A stretch of DNA of 64,000 nt from Pandoraea bronchicola. GTDB taxonomy: Bacteria; Pseudomonadota; Gammaproteobacteria; Burkholderiales; Burkholderiaceae. A program made the translations under genes and the position numbers. The DNA is taken from positions 177,576 to 241,575 of the forward strand of contig NZ_CABPST010000006.1 of NCBI RefSeq assembly GCF_902459805.1. The letters are read 5' to 3'. Shown here one piece after another: positions 26,262 through 35,956 of the stretch (positions are counted from its first letter, which is position 1; each line of letters begins with the position of its first letter). The notes below the pieces were generated by a model. It had not been told where the DNA came from. It saw only the letters and a program-made list of their open reading frames with translations, and did no database searches.

Positions 26262-27733
26262 TGACTGCGCTTTTCCTCGTACATCAGCAGATCGGCCCGC
26301 TGGACCGTGGCCTCGAGCCGCTCGCCCGCTTCGCATGTCGCCATGCCCATCGAGAACGAGAGCGGCGTGCCGGGATAGAACGAATTGTTCAACTCGACGA
26401 GTTGGCGAATGCTCTCGATCATCGCCGCACCGCCCGTGGCGTCGGTGGAGGGCAGCAGCAAGGCGAACTCGTCGCCACCAATGCGCGCCGCAATCTGCGG
26501 TGCCGCAACGGCCTTACCCAGCACTTCGCCCGCGCGCCGCAGCAGCGCGTCGCCGGCGGCGTGACCCAACTGATCGTTCACGAGCTTCAGACCGTTCAGA
26601 TCGGCCACGATCACCGTCACCGGATATGGGCCCTTGCGTTCGAGCCGGTTGAGTTCGTCCACGTAGAACGAGCGATTGCGCAGCTTGGTGAGCACATCGT
26701 GCTTGCCGAGGAATTCGAGATACGACTCGGCCTTCTTGCGCGCGGTGATGTCCGTGAGGGCAACGAGTACCAGATCCCAGCGTGATTCGTGGCCGGGCAG
26801 CACCGCGAATTGCAGGTGGACGTTGATCTCGTTGCCGTCTAGCGCGTAGTTGATGACTTCGCGTTGCTGAAAGAGCCTGTTGTCCCACAAGTCGATCAAC
26901 TGCTCGCGGAAGTTATGCCGCATGTCGTCGCGGAACACGTCGGGCAGGCGGGCGAGCAGAGTGGACTTGTCCGGGGCGACGAACATCGCCAGCGTGTGAC
27001 GGTTCACGTCGAGCACGTGAATCTCGTTCATGCAGCGCTCGACGAATTCGGGATGAACGTCGGTGAAGGTGCGAAAGTCGGTAATGCCGCGTGAGCGGGC
27101 ATCGTCGAGCAGCAGCTTGATCGCGCTGAAATCCTCCACCCATAGCGAAACTGGTGAGTATTCGAAGAGGCCCCTTGCGTATTCCTCGCCCATCGTCACG
27201 CGCTGGCGCGCATGTTCGAGTTCCGTCACGTCTTCGAGCGAGATCAGCACGCGCTCGAGCGTGGCTTCGTGGCCGGGCAGGACCGACCCGTTGAGCAGCA
27301 CGTCAAGACGCCGGCCGTCGAGCGTGTAGTTGACGGTCTTGCTCGTGAAGTGCGTGCGGCCGTTCCACAGTTGGCAAAGCTCTTCGATGTGCGTCTTGAG
27401 CATGTCGTCGCGGAACACCCGCGGCAGGCTGGTCACGAGCGTGTCGAGCGACGGCGCGTTGAACATCGTCAACGTCCTGCGATTGACCTTGATGACGCGA
27501 ATACGTTGAGAGCACGCCGACACGTATGCCGGGTCGGTCTTGAAGTGGGCGCGCAGGTCGGTGACACCTTGCGCACGCCATTCGTCGAACAACTGCTTCA
27601 CACCGCTGAAATCCTCGAGCCAGAGGGAGACCGGCGCGAGGTCGAACATCAGGGCGTCGTCACTGCCATTGGCGCTGGCACTGGAAGACGAAGCGCTCGG
27701 CTGGGAAGGTACGGCAGACATGGCATCCGGCAT
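26192..27733 (-). CDS. Diguanylate cyclase with two tandem PAS domains
   Basis: A 513-residue soluble c-di-GMP synthase. Two homologous PAS modules (residues ~28-170 and ~190-330) share S-P/A-P-V-S-L-W-(L/V)-E-D-F-S, then VFRDDM and VLPGHE, indicating internal duplication. The GGDEF domain (~340-490) has an intact RIGGDEF active site. The position five residues upstream, where an inhibitory RxxD I-site would be, reads AAPQ, so product inhibition may be absent. No EAL domain or membrane segment is seen. Its 3' end overlaps the convergent LysR gene by 70 bp. Confidence 0.93.
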   Translation of the reverse strand: MPDAMSAVPSQPSASSSSASANGSDDALMFDLAPVSLWLEDFSGVKQLFDEWRAQGVTDLRAHFKTDPAYVSACSQRIRVIKVNRRTLTMFNAPSLDTLVTSLPRVFRDDMLKTHIEELCQLWNGRTHFTSKTVNYTLDGRRLDVLLNGSVLPGHEATLERVLISLEDVTELEHARQRVTMGEEYARGLFEYSPVSLWVEDFSAIKLLLDDARSRGITDFRTFTDVHPEFVERCMNEIHVLDVNRHTLAMFVAPDKSTLLARLPDVFRDDMRHNFREQLIDLWDNRLFQQREVINYALDGNEINVHLQFAVLPGHESRWDLVLVALTDITARKKAESYLEFLGKHDVLTKLRNRSFYVDELNRLERKGPYPVTVIVADLNGLKLVNDQLGHAAGDALLRRAGEVLGKAVAAPQIAARIGGDEFALLLPSTDATGGAAMIESIRQLVELNNSFYPGTPLSFSMGMATCEAGERLEATVQRADLLMYEEKRSHYAGSVNERRAFDGLPSGAGGDA

Positions 27734-27801
27734 GAGGCACCTAAGGTCGGGTCAGCCCGCCATTTTACGGGCAAACGTGCGCCACGCCACAGGGAGTCGG
27801 A

Positions 27802-28266
27802 TTACAGCAACGGCGCGCCGGTATCGCGTTTGACCTCGCGCAGCGACAGCATCGATTCGATCGAAGAAACGCCGGGCAGGGCGCGCAGCACGTCGCGCGT
27901 GAACATGCCGTAATCGTCGAGATCGGTGGCCACTACCCCGAGCAGATAATCCGCGCTGCCGGAAATGTTGTGACACGAGACGATACGGTCGATGGCTTGC
28001 ACTTCGCGCTCGAATTGCTCGGACAGCGCCCGGTCGTGGACGGCAAAACGCACATGAACGAAGGCCGTCACCCCCAGGCCCAGCGCACGGTGCGACAGTT
28101 CAGCCCGATAGCCGGTGATGTAGCCCTCGGCTTCGAGCCGTTTCAGACGGCGTGCGCAGGGCGTTTCGGAGAGCGCCACGCGCTCGGCAAGCCGGGCGTT
28201 GGAGATGCGGCCATCGCGTTGGACGATGGCGAGAATCGCCTGATCGATGGCATCGAGTTCATTCAT
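27802..28266 (-). CDS. Lrp/AsnC family transcriptional regulator
   Basis: A 154-residue regulator. The AsnC helix-turn-helix reads LDAIDQAILAIVQRDGRISN, then LSETPCARRLKRLEAEGYI, and a RAM domain contains ISGSADYLLGVVATDLDDYG. The ATG at 28266 fits family length; the frame extends 20 codons further without similarity. It is divergent from a LysE-type exporter, the usual partner of such regulators, with a palindrome between them. Confidence 0.94.
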   Translation of the reverse strand: MNELDAIDQAILAIVQRDGRISNARLAERVALSETPCARRLKRLEAEGYITGYRAELSHRALGLGVTAFVHVRFAVHDRALSEQFEREVQAIDRIVSCHNISGSADYLLGVVATDLDDYGMFTRDVLRALPGVSSIESMLSLREVKRDTGAPLL

Positions 28267-28419
28267 TGTCGGTATCCCACTACGAAAGCAGCTGCAAAGA
28301 TGGCATTCCACCACGATCTGCGGCATTGGGAAAGTGTTGCCCTCATCTGTTCGGACTAGAGCGGTTGGCGTAATGATGCGGCGTGATGTGAGGGGGTTTT
28401 GATGTGAGGTGGATATTTT

Positions 28420-28436
28420 ATGGTGAAATACACCAT
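28420..28436. promoter_or_regulatory. Palindrome in the lrp/lysE divergent region
   Basis: ATGGTG-AAATA-CACCAT is a perfect 6-bp-arm repeat in AT-rich sequence about 100 bp upstream of the exporter start. A candidate site for the adjacent Lrp-type protein. Confidence 0.55.
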
Positions 28437-28536
28437 TTATTTAAATGAGTTTGGGTGGAAAACGCCATGTATCGCTCTTGATTTGGCGGGATCATTGACA
28501 TCTTTCCGGCCAGTCCGGCCGTCTAAGGGAGACATC

Positions 28537-29163
28537 ATGGTTTCGCCGCAGTTGCTCACCGTCTTCATTGGTGCGCTGATTGTCGTCTACGCATTGCCGG
28601 GTCCGGACATGGCGCTGGTGATGCAGACAAGCATGACGCGCGGTGTGCGACATGGGCTGGCCACGGCCGGCGGGCTGGCGCTGGCGCGCGCCGGACACGT
28701 CACGCTCTCGGCTTGCGGTGTGGCGGCACTGCTGCGCACGGCGCCCTGGCTCTTCGAGATGGTGCGCATCGTGGGTGCGATCTATCTTGCATGGGTGGCG
28801 ATCCAGATCTGGCGCTCGCCCGCTTTCGGCATGCAGGCGGCCGAGACGTCCACGCACGCCGCGCCGCTCTCGCATGCCGTGCGGCGCGGCGTGCTTTCGA
28901 GCGTGCTCAACCCGAAGGCGCTGCTGTTCTGCTCGGTGCTGCTGCCGCAGTTCGTCCGCCCCGAAGCCGGCCCGGTCTGGACACAAGTGCTCGAACTTGG
29001 CGTGCTGCTGCTGATCGTGGGGGCAATTTTCGATATCGCACTCGCGTTCGGTGCGGCGCGCATCGCGCGCTGGCTGCACACCCGCCCGCTTGCACAAAAA
29101 GTGCAACGCTGGTCGTTCGGGGCGGCGCTCATGGCATTCGCTGTGCGCCTGTCGCTCGACTGA
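28537..29163 (+). CDS. LysE/RhtB family amino-acid exporter
   Basis: A 208-residue membrane protein with six hydrophobic segments. YALPGPDMALVMQTSMTRG is the diagnostic N-terminal motif (PGP-x(3-4)), and GVLSSVLNPKALLFCSVLLP matches the NPK block. Such proteins export amino acids or their derivatives. The ATG after AAGGGAGA is chosen; translation of the upstream extension would cross the palindrome. Control by the divergent Lrp-type regulator is likely. Confidence 0.93.
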   Translation: MVSPQLLTVFIGALIVVYALPGPDMALVMQTSMTRGVRHGLATAGGLALARAGHVTLSACGVAALLRTAPWLFEMVRIVGAIYLAWVAIQIWRSPAFGMQAAETSTHAAPLSHAVRRGVLSSVLNPKALLFCSVLLPQFVRPEAGPVWTQVLELGVLLLIVGAIFDIALAFGAARIARWLHTRPLAQKVQRWSFGAALMAFAVRLSLD

Positions 29164-29673
29164 AAAGCCGGGCACAATACATTGCCCCTACATTCCAGCG
29201 ATTCGACGCACCGATTCGGTGCATTTCGCTGCGACACCGCAAAAAGAGGTGCGACACAACGTCGCACCTCTTGAAATCTAAGAACCTTCCCGAATTGCTG
29301 CATTGCACAGCGTTTACCGCCAAACAGGTGCCGATCTGCTTTGAAATCGTCGCGCGCGTACGCGTGAGGACAGCGCGACACATTGTCGCGCAGGCGGGTG
29401 TGCGATGTCCGGCCTAATTAAACTTCGGCATAATGCCGCACCGTGATGGAAGTAAAAGACAAGAAGTCGGACAGTGACTTGAGGTCTGCGGGCGGCAACC
29501 TGCCCCGGTTCCCGTCTTTTCGATGACACAGTCGTCGTAGTTCGACCGGTGCAATACCGGCGCGACGACTGCTCCCGTCCCACCTTAACCCTTGCCAACC
29601 TCCTGCGACCCTGCATCAGGCCGGTAAGCCCGTGTTGCGCCGTTCGCTGGCCAACTCAACCCTGTCGTGTGAC
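29164..29673. other. 510-bp leader region upstream of cyoA
   Basis: No coding sequence is supported. It holds one long hairpin (29244-29272) and AT-rich stretches around 29415-29435 (TAATTA, CATAAT) that may be the cyo promoter, though no well-spaced -35 is evident. Regulatory sites for an oxygen-responsive factor could not be identified by eye. Confidence 0.45.
29244..29272. terminator. Long hairpin between lysE and cyoA
   Basis: AAGAGGTGCGAC (29244-29255) and GTCGCACCTCTT (29261-29272) are perfect 12-bp arms with a 5-nt loop. On the plus strand only two T residues follow; on the minus strand it ends in TTTTT. It could end the lysE transcript 80 bp after its stop. Confidence 0.5.
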
Positions 29674-30735
29674 ATGAAGAAACACAGAAACCCGCGATTG
29701 TTTAGGCTCCTCGCCTTGTGCTCGCCGCTGCTTTTGGCTGGCTGCGGCATGACGCTGCTCGACCCTAAGGGGCAGATCGGAGTAGAGAACAAGAACCTGA
29801 TCCTCACGGCCACCTGGCTGATGTTGATCGTGGTGATTCCGGTCATCCTGATGACGCTGTGGTTCGCGTGGAAGTATCGCGCAACCAACAAGTCGGCGCG
29901 TTATGAGCCGAATTGGTCGCACTCGACGGCCATTGAGGTCGTGGTCTGGCTCGTGCCGATCATCATCATTGCGATTCTCGCGCGCATCACCTGGGTCTCC
30001 ACCCACGAACTCGATCCCTACAAGCCGCTGGAAAGCGACGTGAAGCCGATCACGGTCGAAGTGGTGGCGATGAACTACAAGTGGTTGTTCATCTACCCGG
30101 AACAGGGCATTGCGTCGATCAACGAACTGGCCGTGCCGGTCGATACCCCGGTGAATTTCAAGATCACCTCGGAATCGATCATGAATTCGTTCTTCATTCC
30201 GCAATTGGGTAGCCAGGTCTACTCGATGGCCGGCATGGAAACGAAGCTGCACCTGATCGCCAATCACGTCGGCTCGTACGACGGTATTTCGGCGAACTAC
30301 AGCGGCGGCGGCTTTTCGGGCATGCGTTTCAAGACGCTGGCGATGACCGATAACGACTTCCAGCAATGGGTCGCCAAGGTGCGTGATTCGAAGAAGGTCC
30401 TGGACAAGGATGCCTACGCTTCGCTCGTTCCGATGAGCGAGAACACGCCGGTCACGTACTACAGCTCGGTCGACGCGAAGATGTTCGAGTCGATCCTGCA
30501 CGCCCCGATGGCAAGTGGCATGGCCCAGCAGCACGAAGGCCACGAGAACCACGGTGCCATGGAAATGAAGGGCATGGACATGAAGATGGAAATGAAGGGC
30601 GCGGGTACCGACGCCGCGACGGCTCCGGCCGCCGCTGCCAACGTGCAGAACGGCCAGTCGATGACCATGGCCATGGACAACGCCGGCGCGCACGCGATGC
30701 ACGCTGGTACGGCTGCCCACGCGCATAAGGAGTAA
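29674..30735 (+). CDS. cyoA: Cytochrome bo3 ubiquinol oxidase subunit II
   Basis: A 353-residue lipoprotein subunit of the terminal quinol oxidase. The signal has lipobox L-L-A-G-C with C24 as lipidation site. Two transmembrane helices ([40 protein letters not shown]) precede a cupredoxin domain that lacks the CuA cysteines, as expected for quinol rather than cytochrome c oxidases. The C-terminal tail of about 70 residues is exceptionally methionine- and histidine-rich ([14 protein letters not shown], then [17 protein letters not shown]). I chose the ATG at 29674 for the signal peptide. First gene of cyoABCD. Confidence 0.95.
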   Translation: MKKHRNPRLFRLLALCSPLLLAGCGMTLLDPKGQIGVENKNLILTATWLMLIVVIPVILMTLWFAWKYRATNKSARYEPNWSHSTAIEVVVWLVPIIIIAILARITWVSTHELDPYKPLESDVKPITVEVVAMNYKWLFIYPEQGIASINELAVPVDTPVNFKITSESIMNSFFIPQLGSQVYSMAGMETKLHLIANHVGSYDGISANYSGGGFSGMRFKTLAMTDNDFQQWVAKVRDSKKVLDKDAYASLVPMSENTPVTYYSSVDAKMFESILHAPMASGMAQQHEGHENHGAMEMKGMDMKMEMKGAGTDAATAPAAAANVQNGQSMTMAMDNAGAHAMHAGTAAHAHKE

Positions 30736-30741
30736 ACAACC

Positions 30742-32731
30742 ATGTCAACGCTGTTTGGCAAACTGACTCTCGAAGCCATCCCGTACCACGAGCCGATCAT
30801 CGTCGGCGCGGTCGGCATGATGGTGCTGGGGGGGGCTGGGCATCCTCGCGCTGCTCACCTACTTCGGCAAGTGGAAGTACCTGTGGAACGAGTGGGTTAC
30901 GTCGGTCGATCACAAGAAGATCGGTGTGATGTACGTGCTCGTCGCGCTCGTCATGCTGCTGCGCGGCTTTGCCGACGCCATGATGATGCGTACGCAACTG
31001 GCGCTCGCTCACAACTCGGGCGGCATTCTTCCGCCGGATCACTACGACCAGATCTTCACCGCCCACGGCGTGATCATGATCTTCTTCGTGGCGATGCCGT
31101 TCATGACAGGGCTCGTGAACCTCGTGGTGCCGCTGCAGATTGGTGCGCGCGACGTGGCATTCCCGTTCCTGAACACGCTGTCGTTCTGGCTGTTCGTGGC
31201 TGGCGCTGCGCTGGTGAACCTGTCGCTGGGGGTGGGTGAATTCGCACGCACGGGCTGGCTGGCTTACCCGCCGCTCTCGGGCATTCAATACAGCCCGGGC
31301 GTGGGGGTGGATTACTACATCTGGGCCTTGCAGATCTCGGGTCTGGGGACGTTGCTCACGGGGGTGAACTTCGTCGTCACGATTCTGAAGATGCGTGCGC
31401 CGGGCATGAACCTGATGAAGATGCCGATCTTCACCTGGACCTCGCTGTGCACGATGGTGCTGGTGTGCGCTGCGTTCCCGGTGCTGACGGTGACGCTGGC
31501 GCTGCTCTCGCTGGACCGCTACCTCGACTTCCATTTCTTCACGAATGAGTTGGGCGGCAACCCGATGATGTACATCAACCTGATCTGGATCTGGGGTCAC
31601 CCTGAGGTGTACATCCTGATCTTGCCGGCGTTCGGTATCTTCTCGGAAATCATCTCGACGTTCTCGGGCAAGAAGCTGTTCGGCTACAAGTCGATGGTGT
31701 ACGCCACGGCCGCGATCATGGTGCTGTCGTTCCTCGTGTGGGCGCACCACTTCTTCACGATGGGCTCGGGCGCCAGCGTGAACGCCTTCTTCGGTATCGC
31801 GACGATGATCATCTCGATCCCGACCGGCGTGAAGATCTTCAACTGGCTGTTCACGATGTACCGCGGTCGCGTGCAAATGACCGTGCCGGTGCTGTGGACG
31901 TTGGGCTTCATCGTCACGTTCGTGATCGGTGGTATGACGGGCGTGCTGCTGGCCGTGCCGGGTGCCGACTTCGTGCTGCACAACTCGCTGTTCCTGATTG
32001 CTCACTTCCACAACGTGATCATCGGTGGCGTGCTGTTCGGTTACATCGCCGGTATGAACTACTGGTTCCCGAAGGCGTTCGGCTTCAAGCTCGACGAACG
32101 TCTGGGCAAGGCAAGCTTCTGGTGCTGGCTGATCGGCTTCTACCTGGCGTTCATGCCGCTGTACGTGCTGGGCCTGATGGGCATGACCCGTCGCCTGAAC
32201 CACTACAGCAACCCGGATTGGCAGCCGTGGCTGATCGCCGCGCTGATCGGTGCGCTGTTCATCGCCGCCGGTATCGGTTTCCAGGTGCTGCAACTGGTGG
32301 TCTCGATCAAGAACCGCAAGGCGCTGGCCGACACCACGGGTGACCCCTGGAATGGCCGTACGCTGGAGTGGATGACGTCGTCGCCGCCGCAGTTCTACAA
32401 CTTTGCCGAAGAGCCGCGCGTGCATGACGTCGACGAGCTGGCCTATCGCAAGCAACACGGCATCAAGAGCGATCTGAAGACGAGCTACGCGCCGATTCAC
32501 ATGCCGAAGAACACCGGCGCCGGTTTCATCATCAGTGCGTTCTCGCTGGTGTTCGGTTTCGCTGCCATCTGGCACATCTGGTGGCTGGCTATCGTTGGCT
32601 TCGTCGGCATGATCGTGACGTTCATCTGCCGCAGCAACGACGATTCGATCGACTACTACGTGCAGTCGCCGGAAGTGGTGGCCATTGAATCGGCCCACCA
32701 TCAGGCACTGGCCGCAGCAGCAAAGGCTTAA
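30742..32731 (+). CDS. cyoB: Cytochrome bo3 ubiquinol oxidase subunit I, apparent frameshift
   Basis: The catalytic heme-copper subunit that pumps protons and reduces oxygen. The reading starts [20 protein letters not shown], as in CyoB, then shifts by one base inside a run of eight G residues (30828-30835). Removing one G restores a single frame of about 662 residues, the family's normal length, with [20 protein letters not shown] following at once. Key motifs in the second frame are intact: [11 protein letters not shown] (heme ligand) and [20 protein letters not shown] (CuB histidine and cross-linked tyrosine region). Either a sequencing error or a real, possibly slippage-prone, mutation; downstream cyoC and cyoD are intact. 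Confidence 0.9.
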
Positions 32732-32733
32732 TC

Positions 32734-33360
32734 ATGACGAGCGAAGTTCTCAAACACTCTGGCGCGCATGCCGATGCGCATGCGCATGACCACGCGCACC
32801 ACGACACCGGGGGCAACACGATCTTCGGTTTCTGGGTGTACCTGATGACCGACCTGGTGCTGTTCGCCAGCTTGTTCGCGACGTTCGCGGTACTGCGCGA
32901 CGCGACGGCCGGCGGCCCGACCGGCAAGGAACTGTTCGACCTGAAGTTCGTGCTGGTCGAAACGTTCATCCTGCTGTTCTCGTCGATCACCTATGGCTTT
33001 GCCATGATCGGTCTGCACAACGGCAAGAAGGGCGCTGTGCAGGGCTGGCTGGCGATCACGTGGCTGCTGGGTGCCGCGTTTATCGCGATGGAACTGTATG
33101 AGTTCCACCACCTGATCCTCGAAGGTGCCGGCCCGAACCGCAGCGGTTTCCTGTCGTCGTTCTTCGCACTCGTGGCAACCCACGGTCTGCACGTGGCCTC
33201 GGGCCTGCTGTGGATGGCCGTTCTGATGTTCCAGATCGGCAAGAAGGGCCTGAGCGCAACCAACACCACGCGTCTGCAATGCCTGTCGCTGTTCTGGCAC
33301 TTCTTGGACGTGGTCTGGATCGGCGTGTTCACGGTCGTGTACCTGATGGGAGCGATGTAA
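32734..33360 (+). CDS. cyoC: Cytochrome bo3 ubiquinol oxidase subunit III
   Basis: A 208-residue membrane subunit with five helices, including [20 protein letters not shown] and [20 protein letters not shown], both conserved in CyoC. The N-terminus is histidine-rich ([17 protein letters not shown]), longer than in Escherichia coli. It starts two bases after the cyoB stop and abuts cyoD directly, so the cluster is one operon. Confidence 0.96.
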   Translation: MTSEVLKHSGAHADAHAHDHAHHDTGGNTIFGFWVYLMTDLVLFASLFATFAVLRDATAGGPTGKELFDLKFVLVETFILLFSSITYGFAMIGLHNGKKGAVQGWLAITWLLGAAFIAMELYEFHHLILEGAGPNRSGFLSSFFALVATHGLHVASGLLWMAVLMFQIGKKGLSATNTTRLQCLSLFWHFLDVVWIGVFTVVYLMGAM

Positions 33361-33726
33361 ATGAGCAATAGCAAATCGGTGCAATCGCACGGCCACGACG
33401 CTGGCCACAATGCGGCCGGGGGTAGCCACGGCAGCGTGAAGTCGTACCTGATCGGCTTCGTGCTCGCGGTGATCCTGACGGTCGTGCCGTTCAAGCTGGT
33501 GATGGATGGCACGATGCCGCCGTCGACGGTGCTGCCGCTGATTCTCGGCGCGGCGCTCGTGCAGATCATCGTCCACCTGATCTACTTCCTGCACATGGAC
33601 CGCTCGTCGGAACAGCGCTGGAACGTGATGGCGTTTCTGTTCACCGTGCTGATCGTGGCCATCGTGCTGGTCGGCTCGCTGTGGATCATGCACAACGCCA
33701 ACTCGCTGATGATGCCGGGGATGTAA
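33361..33726 (+). CDS. cyoD: Cytochrome bo3 ubiquinol oxidase subunit IV
   Basis: A 121-residue three-helix subunit. SVKSYLIGFVLAVILTVVPF and VHLIYFLHMDRSSEQRWN are diagnostic for CyoD. Like cyoC, the N-terminus has extra histidines (HGHDAGHNAAGGSHG). It follows cyoC without a gap and is followed by a strong terminator. No cyoE (heme O synthase) gene is adjacent, so that step is encoded elsewhere. Confidence 0.96.
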   Translation: MSNSKSVQSHGHDAGHNAAGGSHGSVKSYLIGFVLAVILTVVPFKLVMDGTMPPSTVLPLILGAALVQIIVHLIYFLHMDRSSEQRWNVMAFLFTVLIVAIVLVGSLWIMHNANSLMMPGM

Positions 33727-33762
33727 ATCTTCCGGACTTGCCCGGGGTTCAGGGCAAATGAA

Positions 33763-33798
33763 AAAGGCGGCTTCGGAATTCCGAGCCGCCTTTTTTTT
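33763..33798 (+). terminator. Terminator of cyoABCD
   Basis: GGCGGCT and AGCCGCC arms with an inner CGGAATTCCG palindrome, followed by eight T residues (33791-33798). A textbook intrinsic terminator, shortly before a (GGC)n-rich spacer. Confidence 0.92.
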
Positions 33799-33927
33799 AT
33801 CGGTATTCGCGGGGGCGGCGGCGGCGGCGGGGGAAAGTCGGTATGCCGATGCTTCACCAACCACGCGACGCGCAATGTTTCCGGCGCTTATTCGAGCTAG
33901 TTTGGCCTTGTTTGAGCTTGTTTGGAC

Positions 33928-35712
33928 TTATCCGTGCGGCGCCTTGTCATCCGGCGGCGTATCCGAGGTCGGTGCCGCCAGGATCACGCCGGGCCGTACC
34001 GGCAGGTCCGGACGAATGCCCAGCAACGGCAACGCCTGCGACGCGATCTCCGCAAACGCAGGCCCTGCCGCCTGACCGCCAAAGTGCTGGGAGGCTTTTG
34101 GCTCGTCCACAGACACCGCGATCACCAGACGCGGTGCCGACAGCGGCGCAATCCCCACGAACGATGCCCGGTACTTCGAATGGTCGTAGCCGTGCGCCCC
34201 TGCCTTGTAGGCCGTGCCGGTCTTCCCGCCGATGCTATATCCGGCCACTTGTGCGGTCGTCGCCGTGCCGCCCGTATCGACCACGGCGGCGAGCATCTTG
34301 CGCATTTCGATTGCCGTGTGGGCGTCGATCACGCGCACGCCCTCCGGCTGCGACGGCGTATCCGGCTTGATGATGGAGATGGGGACGAGCACGCCATCGT
34401 TGGCGAAGATCGTGTAGGCGCGCGCCAACTGGAACAGCGACGCCGAAACGCCGTAGCCGTAGGCCATCGTCGCCTGCTCGATCCGCCGCCACGACTTGAA
34501 CGGGCGCAAACGGCCCGACACCGCGCCCGGGAATCCCAGCTTGGGCTGCTGCCCCAGGCCGATCTCGGTAAACATGTCCCACATTTCCTCGGCGCGCAGC
34601 ATGGTCGACACCTTGGTCATGCCGATGTTGCTCGACTTCTGGATGACGCCTGCGGCCGTCAGCACGCCGTTCGCGCTGTCGTCGCTGATGGTGGCGCCCT
34701 CGAACACATATCGCCCCGGACCGGTGTCGATCAGCGTGGCCGGCGTCAGGCGGTGCAGGTCGAGTGCCAGCGCCATGGTGAAGGGCTTGAGAATCGAGCC
34801 CGGCTCGAAGACATCGGTGAATACGCGGTTACGCAGTTGTTCGCCCGTCAGATGTTCGCGGTCGTTCGGGTTGTAAGTCGGAAAGTTCGCCAACGCCAGC
34901 ACCTGGCCCGTCTTGGCATCGATCACGACCGCCATGGCCGCTTTCGCACCGGTGCGATCCAGCGCATTCTTCAGGGCTTCGTAGGCGATGTATTGCACAC
35001 GGGTGTCGAGCGTGAGGCGAATGTCCTTGCCGTCGCGCGGCGGGCTGGAGTCATCGAGATCCTGAATGGTCCGGCCGATGCGGTCCTTGATGACGCGCCG
35101 CACGCCCGCCGTGCCCTCGAGCAACGGCTCCTCGCCCAGCTCCATGCCTTCCTGCCCCTTGTCTTCGACGTTGGTGAAGCCCACGACGTGTGCCGCCACG
35201 TCGCCTTCGGGGTAGAACCGCTTGTATTCGCTGCTTTCATAGACACCCGGAATACCGAGCGCCTCGACCTGCTTGCCGACTTCAGGCGAAACCTGCCGCT
35301 TCACATAGACAAACTTCTTCTCGCCGATGAGCTTGGTGCGCAACTCCTTTGCGGGGATGTCGAGCAGCTTGCTGGCCTTCTGGATGTCGCTATCGGACAA
35401 GTCGTCGGGGACTTCGGCAGGCACCGCCCAGATGGTGCGCATTGGCAGGCTGGTCGCGAGAACGCGTCCATCCCGATCTTCGATCTTGCCGCGCACCGCC
35501 GGCATGACGATAGTGTGTTCGTAACGTTTTTCGCCCTGCGCGATGTAGAAGCCGTTGCCGGGCCCGGCAATCCAGAACGCTCGCGCGACCAGCCCGATGA
35601 ACGCGAGGGTGATCATGATGACAACGAGCTTCGAGCGCCACAACGACATGCGCGACTGCAATACCGGACTGGAAGCGAACGTGACGTCCTTGGGCTGGCG
35701 ATTCTTTTGCAT
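33928..35712 (-). CDS. FtsI/PBP2-type penicillin-binding protein (stand-alone)
   Basis: A 594-residue class B transpeptidase that cross-links septal peptidoglycan. It has a short cytoplasmic N-terminus, one transmembrane helix (~residues 27-48), a PBP dimerisation domain (VRGKIEDRDGRVLATSLPMR) and a transpeptidase domain. The active site motifs are S306-I-L-K309, S360-S-N362 and K497-T-G. The ATG at 35712 matches the expected start of FtsI-like proteins. A TTG 63 bp upstream is a weaker option. It is not in a division (dcw) cluster, so it is probably a second FtsI paralogue with a specialised or conditional role. Confidence 0.9.
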   Translation of the reverse strand: MQKNRQPKDVTFASSPVLQSRMSLWRSKLVVIMITLAFIGLVARAFWIAGPGNGFYIAQGEKRYEHTIVMPAVRGKIEDRDGRVLATSLPMRTIWAVPAEVPDDLSDSDIQKASKLLDIPAKELRTKLIGEKKFVYVKRQVSPEVGKQVEALGIPGVYESSEYKRFYPEGDVAAHVVGFTNVEDKGQEGMELGEEPLLEGTAGVRRVIKDRIGRTIQDLDDSSPPRDGKDIRLTLDTRVQYIAYEALKNALDRTGAKAAMAVVIDAKTGQVLALANFPTYNPNDREHLTGEQLRNRVFTDVFEPGSILKPFTMALALDLHRLTPATLIDTGPGRYVFEGATISDDSANGVLTAAGVIQKSSNIGMTKVSTMLRAEEMWDMFTEIGLGQQPKLGFPGAVSGRLRPFKSWRRIEQATMAYGYGVSASLFQLARAYTIFANDGVLVPISIIKPDTPSQPEGVRVIDAHTAIEMRKMLAAVVDTGGTATTAQVAGYSIGGKTGTAYKAGAHGYDHSKYRASFVGIAPLSAPRLVIAVSVDEPKASQHFGGQAAGPAFAEIASQALPLLGIRPDLPVRPGVILAAPTSDTPPDDKAPHG

Positions 35713-35823
35713 GGCGCTCGCGAAGGCGGTGAGAGGCGTGAACAGCAATGAGCCGATCGACAAACTCTGGCTCAAATTCTAGGCGAGATAGCGTAGCATG
35801 CAAGCGACTGTTGCAATAGCGCA

Positions 35824-35846
35824 AAAGCCCCGTCAGACGGGGCTTT
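35824..35846. terminator. Terminator after the DUF3047 gene
   Basis: AAAGCCCCGTC (35824-35834) and GACGGGGCTTT (35836-35846), with flanking A and T tracts on the minus side. It lies between the DUF3047 stop and the PBP gene start and separates the two transcripts. Confidence 0.85.
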
Positions 35847-35956
35847 CAGGGTTATTTTTGATGGTTTCCGGCATGCTTTTCGCACGGGTGTCGGCTGGTG
35901 AAACCGGAGGCGGATTTTATCGGCGGGATTGTCCGCGCGCCGTATGAAACGTCACG

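Noticed and set aside
30742-30925. Programmed frameshifting in cyoB
   Set aside because: The shift lies in a plain G8 run with no recoding stimulator seen nearby, and CyoB is not known to use recoding. Sequencing error or slippage mutation is simpler.
30797-32701. A 634-codon minus-strand frame across cyoB
   Set aside because: Composition (H, R, Q, E rich) is that of an antisense shadow; cyoB motifs on the plus strand explain the region.
33812-33832. (GGC)n-like run after the cyo terminator
   Set aside because: Short GC-rich simple sequence with no coding or structural support; common in such genomes.
33922-35751. A 609-codon plus-strand frame opposite the PBP gene
   Set aside because: It mirrors the PBP codons, lacks any domain and has no ribosome site.
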